Notes: generated from the sequence alone by a model not told the origin. Positions 8,020 through 17,780 are shown, counted from the stretch's first letter. The stretch: DNA of 64,000 nucleotides from Comamonadaceae bacterium UBA2121 (GCA_002331385.1 DCYB01000001.1:186001-250000), one strand, 5' to 3'. Program-made: numbers and translations.

Positions 8020-9267
8020 TCAGGTCGCGCTACACGATCGAATAGCACCAGCGCTGCGCAATTCGGCAAGTCGGCTCGCACTAAGATCGAGTTCATTGAT
8101 CAGCACTTCATCAGTGTGCTGACCCAAGGTAGGCACCGGAAGATTTGGAGTAGTCGGTGCGTTCATAAAGGCGATCGGATTGCCTACCACTTGAAAATCC
8201 AGATCACCGCATCGCAACGGTACCGCCATAGAGCGTGCGCGGACTTGAGGATCTCTAAATACATCAGCTACATCATTTATCGATCCAGAGGGAATCTCCG
8301 CGGCCGTCAGCTTGTCCAACCAATACTGTTGCGACTTAGTGAGAAAGACAGCTTCTAGTTTCGGTATAAGCTCTGCGCGGTTTTCAATACGCTGCGATCC
8401 GTTAGCGAATCTTGGATCATCAGCCAACTCCGGTATCCCAAGTGCGCAGCATAGGCGGCGGAATTGGCCGTCATTGCCTGCCGTAAGCATGATGGCTCCC
8501 TGTGAACAGCGAAAAGCCTGAGACGGTACACCGCCGTTGCCTCCATTTCCTCGACGCGGAAGCACATCGCCTGTGACTAGGTAGTGAACCGCGTAATGCG
8601 ACATCGCCGCGACCGTGGAGTCCATGAGACTCATGTCGATATGCACCCCCCGACCATCATCCTGTCGTTTGTGAAGCGCGGCCACGACGCCCACCGAGGC
8701 ATAGAGTCCAGTAATGACATCAGTGATGCTGACACCGCTGCGCAATGGTCCTGCCGCGGGATGGTCGTCCGGATATCCGATGCTGCTCATCAGCCCACCC
8801 ATCGCCTGAAATACAGCGTCGTAACCAGGGCGATTTCGGTAAGGTCCAGTCTGTCCATAGCCGGTGATAGAGCAATACACCAACCCCGGATTACTCGCAG
8901 ACAGCGTTTCGTAGTCAAGTCCGTACTTCTGCAGCGTACCCACTCGAAAGTTTTCAATGACCACATCCGCGCGCTGCGCCAGTAGAGCCACGAGTTCGCG
9001 CCCTTCTGCGGTGGCGAAGTCAATGGCCACTGACTTTTTATTGCGGTTTGCGCTCAAAAAAAATGCTGTAGCGCGTCGCGTCAAATCATTTTGGTTTCCC
9101 ATGAAGGGGGGCCCGTAGTGTCGCGATTCATCACCAGTTGCAGGGTGTTCAATCTTGATGACCTCTGCCCCTAAGTCGCCCAACATCTGCCCCACCAGCG
9201 GCCCGGCCAACACTCGACTGATGTCCAGAACCCGAACCCCCTTCAATGCACCCGCTCTTCCAAGCAT
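8020..9267 (-). CDS. CaiB/BaiF class III CoA-transferase
   Basis: A 415-residue family III CoA-transferase. It opens with LKGVRVLDISRVLAGPLVGQ and LGAEVIKIEHPATGDESR, where the conserved aspartate-bearing region follows (HIDMSLMDSTVAAM carries the catalytic-type Asp). GYGQTGPYRNRPGYDAVFQAMGG is also typical of the family. It moves CoA between organic acids in the cytoplasm. It is the first gene of the cassette, with a divergent TetR regulator and two palindromes between them. Base composition is visibly less GC-rich than the flanking housekeeping genes. The acid substrate cannot be deduced. Confidence 0.92.
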   Translation of the reverse strand: MLGRAGALKGVRVLDISRVLAGPLVGQMLGDLGAEVIKIEHPATGDESRHYGPPFMGNQNDLTRRATAFFLSANRNKKSVAIDFATAEGRELVALLAQRADVVIENFRVGTLQKYGLDYETLSASNPGLVYCSITGYGQTGPYRNRPGYDAVFQAMGGLMSSIGYPDDHPAAGPLRSGVSITDVITGLYASVGVVAALHKRQDDGRGVHIDMSLMDSTVAAMSHYAVHYLVTGDVLPRRGNGGNGGVPSQAFRCSQGAIMLTAGNDGQFRRLCCALGIPELADDPRFANGSQRIENRAELIPKLEAVFLTKSQQYWLDKLTAAEIPSGSINDVADVFRDPQVRARSMAVPLRCGDLDFQVVGNPIAFMNAPTTPNLPVPTLGQHTDEVLINELDLSASRLAELRSAGAIRSCSAT

Positions 9268-9282
9268 CTCAAAGCCCCAATG

Positions 9283-9295
9283 TGTTCAATGAACA
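9283..9295. promoter_or_regulatory. Perfect palindrome TGTTCA-A-TGAACA, candidate TetR operator
   Basis: A 13-bp perfect inverted repeat, 16 bases before the CoA-transferase start, in the 133-bp region between it and the divergent TetR gene. TetR-type regulators usually repress from such palindromes. Confidence 0.55.
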
Positions 9296-9314
9296 TATTA
9301 GATCATGATGCCAT

Positions 9315-9325
9315 TTGTTGAACAA
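9315..9325. promoter_or_regulatory. Second palindrome TTGTTGAACAA in the divergent promoter region
   Basis: An 11-bp perfect inverted repeat (TTGTT/AACAA around a central G) that shares the TGTT...AACA core with the site at 9283-9295. Two related sites are consistent with control of both divergent promoters. Confidence 0.4.
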
Positions 9326-9400
9326 TCAGAAAAATTCGGTAATTACCCGAATACCTGAAGAAAAATATACTCACCGAACACATTTGACTGCTGCGTGATA

Positions 9401-10087
9401 ATGCTATCTACTATGAGCAAATCGTCAAAAAACAACATCGACTCCACGCCTTCAAGCCGGACAAGCTATCACCATGGAAATCTCCGTGACGCTTTGGTAA
9501 TGCGAGGCATCGAACTACTGGATGTTGAGGGTCACGATGCCCTGACACTCAGGCGTGTAGCACGCGATGTGGGAGTCTCCCAGACAGCGCCAATGAACCA
9601 CTTCAATGGCAAAGTTGGTTACTTGGCCGCCGTGGCCGCACAGGGCTTTCGCTTACTGTTCGAGAAACGCATTCAATCTCTCAGAGGAAAATCGGACCCA
9701 CGAAGCAGGCTGATGGCGATCTTGATGGTGCATATTCAGTTCGCCGTGGATCACGGGGCTCTTTTTCGACTGATGTTCGGCACAGAAATTCCGGAAAAGT
9801 CCTCACATGAGGATCTGTGGTCGGCCATCACACGTTCATACGGCCTACTGGAAACGTGTGTGGCTGACTACTTGGCAGGACGCAAGCTTTCACAAGAGCA
9901 ATTGACCGCCTCGACCTTCGCGGCGTGGACTGCTTGCCATGGTTTGGCAATGTTGGTCATCAATCGCGAAGACTCCTCTTCCATTGCCCGCATGAACCCT
10001 GTGGAAGTAGGCAAGGATGTTCTGGAAATTTTTGTAACCGGCCTTGATCATCAGGTTTCGCAAGGCAACTCAGCGAATAGGAACTGA
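9401..10087 (+). CDS. TetR-family transcriptional regulator
   Basis: About 228 residues. The N-terminal helix-turn-helix spans roughly residues 20-75 (YHHGNLRDALVMRGIELLDV, LTLRRVARDVGVSQTAPMNH, FNGKVGYLAAVAAQGF). The C-terminal domain resembles the WHG-type ligand-binding domain (TASTFAAWTACHGLAMLVIN). Starts at GTG 9395, ATG 9401 and ATG 9413 are all possible, with no clear ribosome-binding site. It is divergent from the CoA-transferase operon and almost certainly regulates it, probably responding to a CoA ester or the free acid (inference). Confidence 0.88.
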   Translation: MLSTMSKSSKNNIDSTPSSRTSYHHGNLRDALVMRGIELLDVEGHDALTLRRVARDVGVSQTAPMNHFNGKVGYLAAVAAQGFRLLFEKRIQSLRGKSDPRSRLMAILMVHIQFAVDHGALFRLMFGTEIPEKSSHEDLWSAITRSYGLLETCVADYLAGRKLSQEQLTASTFAAWTACHGLAMLVINREDSSSIARMNPVEVGKDVLEIFVTGLDHQVSQGNSANRN

Positions 10088-10153
10088 CGAGGGTGACGAG
10101 CACCGCATTAGTTCCGACTGTATTCCGGACCCATGCACGCTGGAATTGCAGCG

Positions 10154-11488
10154 CTATCCTGCTCGCGCTAAATCAACCAGTTGTTGTGCGTAATGACTCG
10201 CCTGACTTGCGTCCTGCGCCTCCACCATCACACGCAGCACCGGCTCGGTGCCGCTGGCGCGGATGAGTACGCGACCTGCGTCGCCCAGTTGTTTTTCGGC
10301 GGACTTGGTGGCTTCAGCCAAGTGCTCGTTGGTGCGCCAGTCCTGCCCGGGCTGCAGGCGCACGTTCAGCAGGACCTGCGGGTACAGCGTGATGTCGCTG
10401 AGCATCTGCGGCAGCGACTTGCCGGTGCGCACGCAGGCCTTGAGGACCTGCAAGGCACTGACGAGGCCGTCGCCCGTGGTGTGCTTGTCGAGCGCCAGCA
10501 GGTGGCCCGAGCCCTCACCGCCCAGTTGCCAGCCGTGGCGCGCGAGTTCTTCGAGCACGTAGCGATCGCCCACCTTGGCGCGCACAAACTCCACGCCCTT
10601 TTTGCGCAGCGCCACTTCCACGGCCATGTTGGTCATGAGCGTGCCGACTACGCCGGGCACGCTCTGCCCGCGCGAGATGCGATCCATGGCCATGAGATAG
10701 AGCAGTTCGTCGCCGTTGTAGAGTCGGCCTTGCGCATCGACCATTTGCAAGCGGTCGGCGTCGCCGTCCAGCGCAATACCGATGTGCGCATGGTTGGCGC
10801 GCACGGTGCGCACCAGCGCCTCCGGGTGGGTTGCGCCCACGTCGCGGTTGATGTTGAAGCCATCCGGCGCGCAGCCGATCGAAATGACTTCCGCCCCCAG
10901 CTCGTGAAACACCTTGGGCGCAATGTGATAGGCCGCGCCGTGCGCTGCGTCCACCACGATGCGCATGCCCTTGAGCGTCAGGTCATGCGCGAACGTGCTC
11001 TTGCAGAATTCGATATAGCGCCCCGCCGCATCTTCCAGGCGACGCGCCTTGCCGAGCGTCTGGGAGTCCGCCCAAAGCGGCGGCTCGCCCAATGCGGCCT
11101 CGACCTCTTCTTCCCAGCTGTCGGGCAGCTTGGAGCCCTGGGCAGAGAAGAACTTGATGCCGTTGTCGGCAAACGGGTTGTGACTGGCGCTGATCACCAC
11201 GCCCAGACTTGCGCGTTGGGCGCGCGTCAGGTATGCCACGCCGGGCGTGGGCAATGGCCCGAGCAGCACGACGTCCACACCCGCCGAGTTGAAACCCGAC
11301 TCCAGTGCGCTTTCCAGCATGTAGCCAGAAATCCGCGTGTCCTTGCCGATGAGCACCGTGGGGCGGTCTTCCGTGCGGCGCAGCACGCGGCCTACAGCGT
11401 GCGCCAGTTTGAGAACGAAGTCAGGGGTGATGGGTGCTTGCCCGACGGTTCCGCGAATTCCATCCGTGCCAAAGTAGCGACGCGTCAT
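10154..11488 (-). CDS. glmM: Phosphoglucosamine mutase
   Basis: A 444-residue enzyme, the usual GlmM length, converting glucosamine-6-phosphate to glucosamine-1-phosphate for peptidoglycan and LPS. It starts RRYFGTDGIRGTVGQ; the phosphoserine is Ser102 in VISASHNPFADNG, the metal loop is LDGDADR, and the C-terminal phosphate-binding loop is RASGTEPVLRVM. Its ATG overlaps the folP stop as ATGA, so the two are translationally coupled. Reading further upstream only overlaps folP in another frame. It ends 66 bases from the convergent TetR gene, where I see no strong terminator. Confidence 0.97.
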   Translation of the reverse strand: MTRRYFGTDGIRGTVGQAPITPDFVLKLAHAVGRVLRRTEDRPTVLIGKDTRISGYMLESALESGFNSAGVDVVLLGPLPTPGVAYLTRAQRASLGVVISASHNPFADNGIKFFSAQGSKLPDSWEEEVEAALGEPPLWADSQTLGKARRLEDAAGRYIEFCKSTFAHDLTLKGMRIVVDAAHGAAYHIAPKVFHELGAEVISIGCAPDGFNINRDVGATHPEALVRTVRANHAHIGIALDGDADRLQMVDAQGRLYNGDELLYLMAMDRISRGQSVPGVVGTLMTNMAVEVALRKKGVEFVRAKVGDRYVLEELARHGWQLGGEGSGHLLALDKHTTGDGLVSALQVLKACVRTGKSLPQMLSDITLYPQVLLNVRLQPGQDWRTNEHLAEATKSAEKQLGDAGRVLIRASGTEPVLRVMVEAQDASQASHYAQQLVDLARAG

Positions 11489-12366
11489 ATCGTGTTCTTT
11501 CCGATCCTTGTTGATGTTGTTGCCTGATCTATTGGCTGCTCTTGCCGCATCGCCTCCCAGACCTTGATAGCCGCCACTGTATCGCGAACGTCGTGCACCC
11601 GCACCACCTGAGCGCCCTGCTGGACGGACAAAAGGGCTGCCGCGACGCTGGCACCGAGCCGCTCGTTTACAGGTAGCCCGGTCACCGCTCCCAGCGATGA
11701 CTTGCGCGACCAGCCCGCGAGCCATGGAAAATTGCTGCGCTGCAACAGCGCGTTTTGATTTGCAAGCAAGGAAAAATTCTGCTCGACTGTTTTGCCAAAG
11801 CCGATTCCGGCGTCCAGCACGATCCGATCCCGCGCCACGTTCAGGCGCATGAGGGCCTGCGCCTGCTCCAGCAGGAAGTCGCTCACCGCCTGCACCACAT
11901 CGCCCGTCATCGTCTGTTGCTGCATGGTTTGCGGGTCGCGGTGCATGTGCATCAGGCAGACGCCGCACGAGGCATGGGCGGCAACCACTTCTCGCGCGCC
12001 CGGTTGGCGCAGTGCCCAGATGTCGTTGATGATGTCCGCCCCTTCGTCCAGCGCAGCACGCATCACTTCGGGCTTGTAGGTGTCAACCGAAATGGGCACG
12101 CCCAGACTGCGCGCCGCCTGCACCACGGGGATGACGCGCTGCAGTTCGACCTCCAGCGGCACCGCCGGGCTGCCCGGGCGGGTGGATTCGCCGCCAATGT
12201 CCAGAATGCCTGCCCCCTGCGCGATCAGGCTTTCACAATGGGCGAGCGCGTCGCTCACCCCACCAAGACTGCCGCCGTCGGAAAAGGAGTCAGGCGTGAC
12301 GTTGACGATGCCCATCACCACGGGCTGGCGCAGGTCGATCCGGAAACGGCTTGTCTGCCAATACAT
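11485..12366 (-). CDS. folP: Dihydropteroate synthase
   Basis: A 293-residue folate-pathway enzyme condensing pABA with dihydropterin pyrophosphate. Motifs: VVMGIVNVTPDSFSDGG (loop 1), GAGILDIGGESTRPGS (loop 2), ISVDTYKPEV, IINDIWAL, VLDAGIGFGKTVEQN and the C-terminal VRVHDV. ATG 12366 is chosen because the conserved domain begins within 15 residues of it. It follows ftsH with a hairpin terminator candidate between them and precedes glmM with a 4-base overlap, the common ftsH-folP-glmM order. Confidence 0.96.
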   Translation of the reverse strand: MYWQTSRFRIDLRQPVVMGIVNVTPDSFSDGGSLGGVSDALAHCESLIAQGAGILDIGGESTRPGSPAVPLEVELQRVIPVVQAARSLGVPISVDTYKPEVMRAALDEGADIINDIWALRQPGAREVVAAHASCGVCLMHMHRDPQTMQQQTMTGDVVQAVSDFLLEQAQALMRLNVARDRIVLDAGIGFGKTVEQNFSLLANQNALLQRSNFPWLAGWSRKSSLGAVTGLPVNERLGASVAAALLSVQQGAQVVRVHDVRDTVAAIKVWEAMRQEQPIDQATTSTRIGKNTI

Positions 12367-12419
12367 AAACAATGAGGAAAAGGGTTTGATTGCTGAATCA
12401 CAGACCTTGCGAATGCACA

Positions 12420-12441
12420 AACGGGGCCCTGAGGCCCCGTT
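12420..12441 (-). terminator. Hairpin between ftsH and folP
   Basis: A 9-bp GC-rich stem (AACGGGGCC / GGCCCCGTT) closes a four-base loop. On the minus strand it is followed by a short TTTG only, so termination would be partial. It probably reduces ftsH read-through into folP. Confidence 0.5.
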
Positions 12442-12467
12442 GGTCATTGTGGTCTGGAGGAAAACTC

Positions 12468-14384
12468 TCAGGCTGCCGTTGGCGCCGGATCGGATTTCAC
12501 CGCCGGCGTTCCACCACCGGAATTGTCGCCACCCGAAGGGGTGCGCGGCGTCCAGTCCTTGGGAGGACGGGGCGGCTTGCCAGCCATGATGTCGTCCAGC
12601 TGTTCGCCGTCGATGGTTTCCCATTCGAGCAGCGCCTTCGCCATGGCGTGCATCTTGTCCTGGTTGTCCTCGATGAGGTTGCGCGCCAGGGCGTATTGCT
12701 CGTCGATGATGCGGCGCACTTCGGCGTCCACCTTCTGCATCGTCGCACCACTGATGTTGGTGGTCTTGGTGACCGAGCGGCCCAGGAACACCTCACCCTC
12801 ATTCTCGGCATACACCATGGGGCCCATGGCTTCGCTCATGCCGTATTTCATCACCATGTCGCGTGCCAGATTGGTAGCGCGCTCGAAGTCGTTGCTTGCG
12901 CCAGTGGTCATCTGGTTCATGAACACTTCTTCCGCAATGCGGCCACCGAACAACATGGCGATCTGGTTCAGCATGTATTCCTTGTCATAGGAATAGCGGT
13001 CCTGCTCGGGCAGGCTCATGGTCACGCCCAGCGCGCGACCGCGCGGGATGATGGTGACCTTGTGCACTGGATCGCACTTGGGCAGCAGCTTGCCGATCAG
13101 CGCGTGACCCGACTCGTGGTAGGCGGTGTTGCGGCGCTCTTCCTCGGGCATGACCATGGTCTTGCGCTCGGGGCCCATGATGATCTTGTCCTTGGCCTTT
13201 TCGAAGTCCTGCATCTCCACCACACGTCCATTGCGGCGTGCGGCCATCAGCGCGGCTTCGTTGCACAGGTTGGCCAGATCGGCACCGGACATGCCGGGCG
13301 TGCCGCGCGCGATGATGCCGGGGTTCACGTCCTGACCCACGGGAATCTTGCGCATGTGCACGTTCAGGATCTGCTCGCGGCCACGGATATCGGGCAGCGT
13401 CACGTAGACCTGTCGGTCGAAACGGCCGGGGCGCAGCAGCGCAGCGTCCAGAATGTCGGGACGGTTGGTGGCAGCGACCACGATCACGCCGAGGTTGGTT
13501 TCAAAGCCGTCCATCTCCACCAGCATCTGGTTGAGGGTCTGCTCACGCTCGTCATTGCCACCGCCCAGACCGGCGCCACGCTGGCGGCCCACGGCGTCGA
13601 TTTCGTCGATGAAGATGATGCAAGGCGCATTCTTTTTGGCGTTCTCGAACATGTCGCGCACGCGGGCAGCACCCACGCCGACGAACATTTCCACGAAGTC
13701 GGAGCCGGAGATGCTGAAGAACGGCACCTTGGCTTCGCCCGCGATGGACTTGGCCAGCAGCGTCTTGCCGGTGCCTGGAGGGCCGACCAGCAGCAGACCG
13801 CGTGGAATGCGACCGCCGAGCTTCTGGAACTTGTTCGGATCCTTCAGGAAGTCCACGACCTCCTTGACCTCTTCCTTGGCCTCGTCGCAGCCTGCCACAT
13901 CGGCAAACGTGACGGTGTTGTTGTTCTCGTCGAGCATGCGGGCCTTGGACTTGCCGAAGCTGAACGCTCCGCCTTTGCCACCGCCCTGCATCTGGCGCAT
14001 GAAGTAGACCCACACGCCGATCAGCAGCAGCATCGGACCCCAGCTCACGAGCAGGGTCATCAGCAGCGAGCCTTCCTCGCGTGGCTTCACGTCGAACTTG
14101 ACGTTGTTGCTGATGAGGTCGCCCACCAGACCGCGATCCAGATAGGTCGCAGTCGTGCGGATCTTGCGATCGTCGCTGGTGACGGCGACGATCTCGGTTC
14201 CGCCGGGGCTCTCCTGTATGGTCGCGCTCTTGATGCGACCGTCACGCACCTGCGTGAGGAAGTCCGAATAGCCGACCGCGCCCGATCCGGCGCCGGCACG
14301 GGTGTCAAACTGTTTGAACACAGTAAACAGCACCATGGCGATCACGAGCCAGACGGCGACTTTAGAAAACCACTGATTGTTCAA
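12468..14384 (-). CDS. ftsH: ATP-dependent zinc metalloprotease FtsH, TTG start
   Basis: A 638-residue membrane AAA+ protease that degrades membrane and short-lived cytoplasmic proteins. It has two N-terminal transmembrane helices (about 8-25 and 108-128) around a periplasmic domain. The AAA domain has Walker A GPPGTGKT at 201-208, Walker B IIFIDEIDAVG and the second region of homology ATNRPDILDAALLRPGRFDR. Zinc site HESGH is at 423-427. TTG 14384 is chosen because GGAG sits six bases before it and the protein then starts NNQWFSK, as in relatives; a GTG at 14423 has no ribosome-binding site. It follows rlmE, the usual order. Confidence 0.95.
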   Translation of the reverse strand: MNNQWFSKVAVWLVIAMVLFTVFKQFDTRAGAGSGAVGYSDFLTQVRDGRIKSATIQESPGGTEIVAVTSDDRKIRTTATYLDRGLVGDLISNNVKFDVKPREEGSLLMTLLVSWGPMLLLIGVWVYFMRQMQGGGKGGAFSFGKSKARMLDENNNTVTFADVAGCDEAKEEVKEVVDFLKDPNKFQKLGGRIPRGLLLVGPPGTGKTLLAKSIAGEAKVPFFSISGSDFVEMFVGVGAARVRDMFENAKKNAPCIIFIDEIDAVGRQRGAGLGGGNDEREQTLNQMLVEMDGFETNLGVIVVAATNRPDILDAALLRPGRFDRQVYVTLPDIRGREQILNVHMRKIPVGQDVNPGIIARGTPGMSGADLANLCNEAALMAARRNGRVVEMQDFEKAKDKIIMGPERKTMVMPEEERRNTAYHESGHALIGKLLPKCDPVHKVTIIPRGRALGVTMSLPEQDRYSYDKEYMLNQIAMLFGGRIAEEVFMNQMTTGASNDFERATNLARDMVMKYGMSEAMGPMVYAENEGEVFLGRSVTKTTNISGATMQKVDAEVRRIIDEQYALARNLIEDNQDKMHAMAKALLEWETIDGEQLDDIMAGKPPRPPKDWTPRTPSGGDNSGGGTPAVKSDPAPTAA

Positions 14385-14569
14385 GCGGGGCTCCAGATTC
14401 TGAAAAAATGAACGACCAGACACTACCGCAGTTTGGCAACGTCACGGAATCGTCGTTCCTGCGCATTTGAGGTCTATTTTAGGCTTTTCAACAATACTGC
14501 CTATGCCATTTACCCCACCGTGAGCCATGGTCAACGACAAACATGGTCAATTGCATATATGTGGGGGCA

Positions 14570-15223
14570 CTACTTGAGGCCAATGCCCACCAGAAAAGTC
14601 TCCGAAGACTTGTCACGGGACGCCTTGGGCTTCATCGGTTTCACCACCTTGAAGGTGTCGCGGAAGAGTTGAACGAGCTGCGTATAGCCACTGCCATGAA
14701 ACAGCTTGACGACCAGTGCGCCATCCTTTTTCATATGGTGAACTGCAAAATCCACCGCCAGCTCGATCAGGTGGGAGATGCGCACGGCATCGACCGAGCC
14801 CACGCCCGAGAGGTTGGGCGCCATGTCGGAAACAACCACATCGACTTCACGGCCATTGAGCGCTGCTTTCAACTGCTCCAACACGGCCTCTTCGCGGAAA
14901 TCGCCCTGAATGTAGTTCACGCCTTCGATCGGTTCCATGGGCAGCAGGTCGAGACCGACGATGGTGCCGTTCAACGCCCCGGCGGCGGCGCCCTGCGGCG
15001 ACAGCCGACGGCGCAGGTACTGGCTCCACGCGCCGGGCGCACAGCCCAGATCGACCACGTTGGCACCCGGCTTGATCAGGCCAAAATGCTCATCGATCTC
15101 CTTGAGCTTGTAGGCCGCGCGGGCGCGGTAGCCCTCTTTCTGGGCCAATTTCACATAAGGATCGTTGACGTGGTCGTTGAGCCACGCCTTGTTGACCTTC
15201 TTGCTTCTGGTTTGTACTTTCAT
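14570..15223 (-). CDS. rlmE: 23S rRNA 2'-O-methyltransferase RlmE (FtsJ/RrmJ)
   Basis: A 217-residue heat-shock-associated methyltransferase that modifies U2552 of 23S rRNA. Visible: N-terminal WLNDHVNDPYVKLAQKEGYRARAAYKL (catalytic lysine region), SAM motif VVDLGCAPGAWSQYL, VVVSDMAPNLSG (catalytic Asp) and the later Lys in GALVVKLFHG. ATG 15223 begins the conserved MKVQTRSKK; AGGTGG lies eight bases upstream. It is divergent from yhbY, with 135 bases between, and ftsH lies downstream on the same strand. Confidence 0.95.
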   Translation of the reverse strand: MKVQTRSKKVNKAWLNDHVNDPYVKLAQKEGYRARAAYKLKEIDEHFGLIKPGANVVDLGCAPGAWSQYLRRRLSPQGAAAGALNGTIVGLDLLPMEPIEGVNYIQGDFREEAVLEQLKAALNGREVDVVVSDMAPNLSGVGSVDAVRISHLIELAVDFAVHHMKKDGALVVKLFHGSGYTQLVQLFRDTFKVVKPMKPKASRDKSSETFLVGIGLK

Positions 15224-15358
15224 TGCTCTGACCACCTGCTCGTTGTTGCGTGCAACCGCGCGCAATCACATGTGGCAAACTGAATATTGGGCCTGTGGGC
15301 CAATGCAGAATCCGTCAAAGTAGCGGCGGGTTGCGCGCCGCTTGAGATAATACGCGTT

Positions 15359-15832
15359 ATGCCTCAAATTCAACTCACTCCGGCCGAGCGCCGGGAACAC
15401 CGCGCCAATGCGCACCACCTCGATCCTGTGGTCATGATCGGTGGCGATGGTCTGACGCCCGGCGTTCAGAAGGAGATCGACGCGGCACTGAACGCGCACG
15501 GCCTCATCAAGGTCCGCGTGTTCGGCGATGACCGCGCCGCACGCGATGAAATGTACCAGCAACTGGCTGACACCTTGAACGCTGCGCCTATTCAGCACAT
15601 CGGCAAGCTGCTGGTGCTGTGGCGTCCGATTCCTGAAAAGGAAAAAACCGTCGACGAAGACCGCATGCCCGGACCGCGTGACGTCAAGGTGCTCAAGTTC
15701 AGCAAGCGCGGCGGTCAGAAGCCGGAAGTCAAGCAGATCCGTGTGCTGGGCAACCAGCGCCTGACCCCGGGTGGTCAGGTCAAGCGCGCCAAGCCCAAGC
15801 AGAAGTCGGTGAAGAAGGGTCGTCTGGACTGA
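15359..15832 (+). CDS. yhbY: YhbY-family CRM-domain RNA-binding protein
   Basis: A 157-residue protein. The N-terminal ~97 residues are a CRM/YhbY domain (LTPAERREHRANAHHLDPVV, GLTPGVQKEIDAALNAHGLIKV and the HIGKLLVLWRP strand), known to associate with pre-50S ribosomal particles. A basic tail of about 60 residues (KRAKPKQKSVKKG) is longer than in the E. coli protein and probably adds RNA affinity. ATG 15359 lies at the end of a GATAAT-like element, so the leader is short. It is divergent from rlmE, linking two ribosome-assembly genes. Confidence 0.9.
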   Translation: MPQIQLTPAERREHRANAHHLDPVVMIGGDGLTPGVQKEIDAALNAHGLIKVRVFGDDRAARDEMYQQLADTLNAAPIQHIGKLLVLWRPIPEKEKTVDEDRMPGPRDVKVLKFSKRGGQKPEVKQIRVLGNQRLTPGGQVKRAKPKQKSVKKGRLD

Positions 15833-15855
15833 TTGGCCAGAGCACAATCGCCGAC

Positions 15856-16650
<795 letters not shown>

Positions 16651-16689
16651 ACGCGACTGCGCCTTCCCTCACTGCTGAGACTCCATGAA

Positions 16690-16721
16690 AAACGCCCTCT
16701 CGCGGATGCCAGAGGGCGTTT
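16690..16721. terminator. Bidirectional intrinsic terminator
   Basis: An 11-bp stem (AAACGCCCTCT / its complement AGAGGGCGTTT) with a 10-base loop, and A/T-rich flanks on both sides. It sits between the convergent glycosyltransferase and DUF4149 genes and would end both transcripts. Confidence 0.8.
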
Positions 16722-16747
16722 GCTTTGTGGACGTCAACGAAATCGAA

Positions 16748-17161
16748 TCAGGGAGTGCGCTTGCCCAGCAACCAGAGCAGCCCTGCCGCGCACACCCATT
16801 GCAGCGCATACATCACCGTGCCAACGGTGTGCCAGAGCCTGAGATCCTGCCGCGCGACGATCCGGGGCGACACCCCATACTGCACCAACAGGGCGAGCAG
16901 GAGACCGCCGATCACGAAGATCAGCCCGGTCTTGGCCCAACCCTCTTCCTGCTCTGCGTGACGGCGCTTGCTCAGCAGCAGCAGTACCACGCAGCACGCC
17001 ACGGTCACCCACGTCTGCGCCGCAAACAGTTTGGCGGCCATGTTGCCCGCCACCGTCGGATTTCCCAGGTTGGCGAACAACATCGGCACGGCCATGAAGC
17101 CGATGGCGGACAAGCTGCCCCACCACAGCGCGGCGGCAAAAATGGGCAGGCGTTCGTACAT
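16748..17161 (-). CDS. DUF4149-family membrane protein
   Basis: A 137-residue integral membrane protein with four predicted transmembrane helices: LPIFAAALWWGSLSAIGFMA, TWVTVACCVVLLLL, LIFVIGGLLLALLVQYG and ALQWVCAAGLLWLLG. A polar loop (SKRRHAEQEEGWAK) follows helix 2. The family has no known function but regularly follows greA in betaproteobacteria. It starts 14 bases after the greA stop, so it is co-transcribed with it. Confidence 0.85.
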   Translation of the reverse strand: MYERLPIFAAALWWGSLSAIGFMAVPMLFANLGNPTVAGNMAAKLFAAQTWVTVACCVVLLLLSKRRHAEQEEGWAKTGLIFVIGGLLLALLVQYGVSPRIVARQDLRLWHTVGTVMYALQWVCAAGLLWLLGKRTP

Positions 17162-17175
17162 GGAGCGGCCCTGCG

Positions 17176-17652
17176 TCAGAGGTAGCGCACGCCCACCACT
17201 TCGTAGCGGCGCACACCACCCGGCGCCTGCACTTCCGCAGTGTCGCCCTCTTCCTTGCCGATCAGCGCACGCGCGATCGGGCTGGACACGTTGATCAGGC
17301 CATGTTTCAGGTCGGCCTCGTCTTCGCCCACGATCTGGTAGGTCACGGCGTCGCCGCTGTCTTCGTCTTCCAGATCCACCGTCGCGCCGAACACCACCTT
17401 GCCGCCTGCATCGAGTTGGCTCGGATCGATGATCTGCGCGGCGGAGAGCTTGCCTTCCACTTCGAGAATGCGGCCTTCGATGAAGCCCTGACGGTCCTTC
17501 GCGGCTTCGTATTCGGCGTTCTCGCTCAGGTCGCCCTGCGCACGCGCTTCGGCGATGGCCTGGACCACGGCGGGACGCTCAACGCTCTTGAGGCGCTTGA
17601 GTTCTTCCCGCAACTTTTCAGCGCCACGCGATGTGATGGGAATGGTTGCCAT
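17176..17652 (-). CDS. greA: Transcription elongation factor GreA
   Basis: A 158-residue protein, exactly the usual GreA length, which rescues backtracked RNA polymerase by stimulating transcript cleavage. The N-terminal antiparallel coiled coil is residues ~1-75, with the acidic tip GDLSENAEYEAAKDRQ. The C-terminal FKBP-like domain ends GGVRRYEVVGVRYL. ATG 17652 starts the conserved MATIPITSRGAEKLREEL. It is downstream of carB behind a hairpin terminator and may have its own promoter in the 128-bp gap that follows. Confidence 0.97.
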   Translation of the reverse strand: MATIPITSRGAEKLREELKRLKSVERPAVVQAIAEARAQGDLSENAEYEAAKDRQGFIEGRILEVEGKLSAAQIIDPSQLDAGGKVVFGATVDLEDEDSGDAVTYQIVGEDEADLKHGLINVSSPIARALIGKEEGDTAEVQAPGGVRRYEVVGVRYL

Positions 17653-17780
17653 AGTTCTCTGACTCCGTATTACTTGTCTATCAGGTACAGGGCGCGGCTC
17701 ACAAGTCCACGCCCGGGATTCTGGTTTGCCCGCAGGCGCGCGGGCGAATGAAAACTCACGCACGCACGCCCCAAAAGCAA

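Noticed and set aside
12390..14411. 673-codon plus-strand open frame opposite ftsH
   Set aside because: Shadow frame; no ribosome-binding site or recognisable domain.
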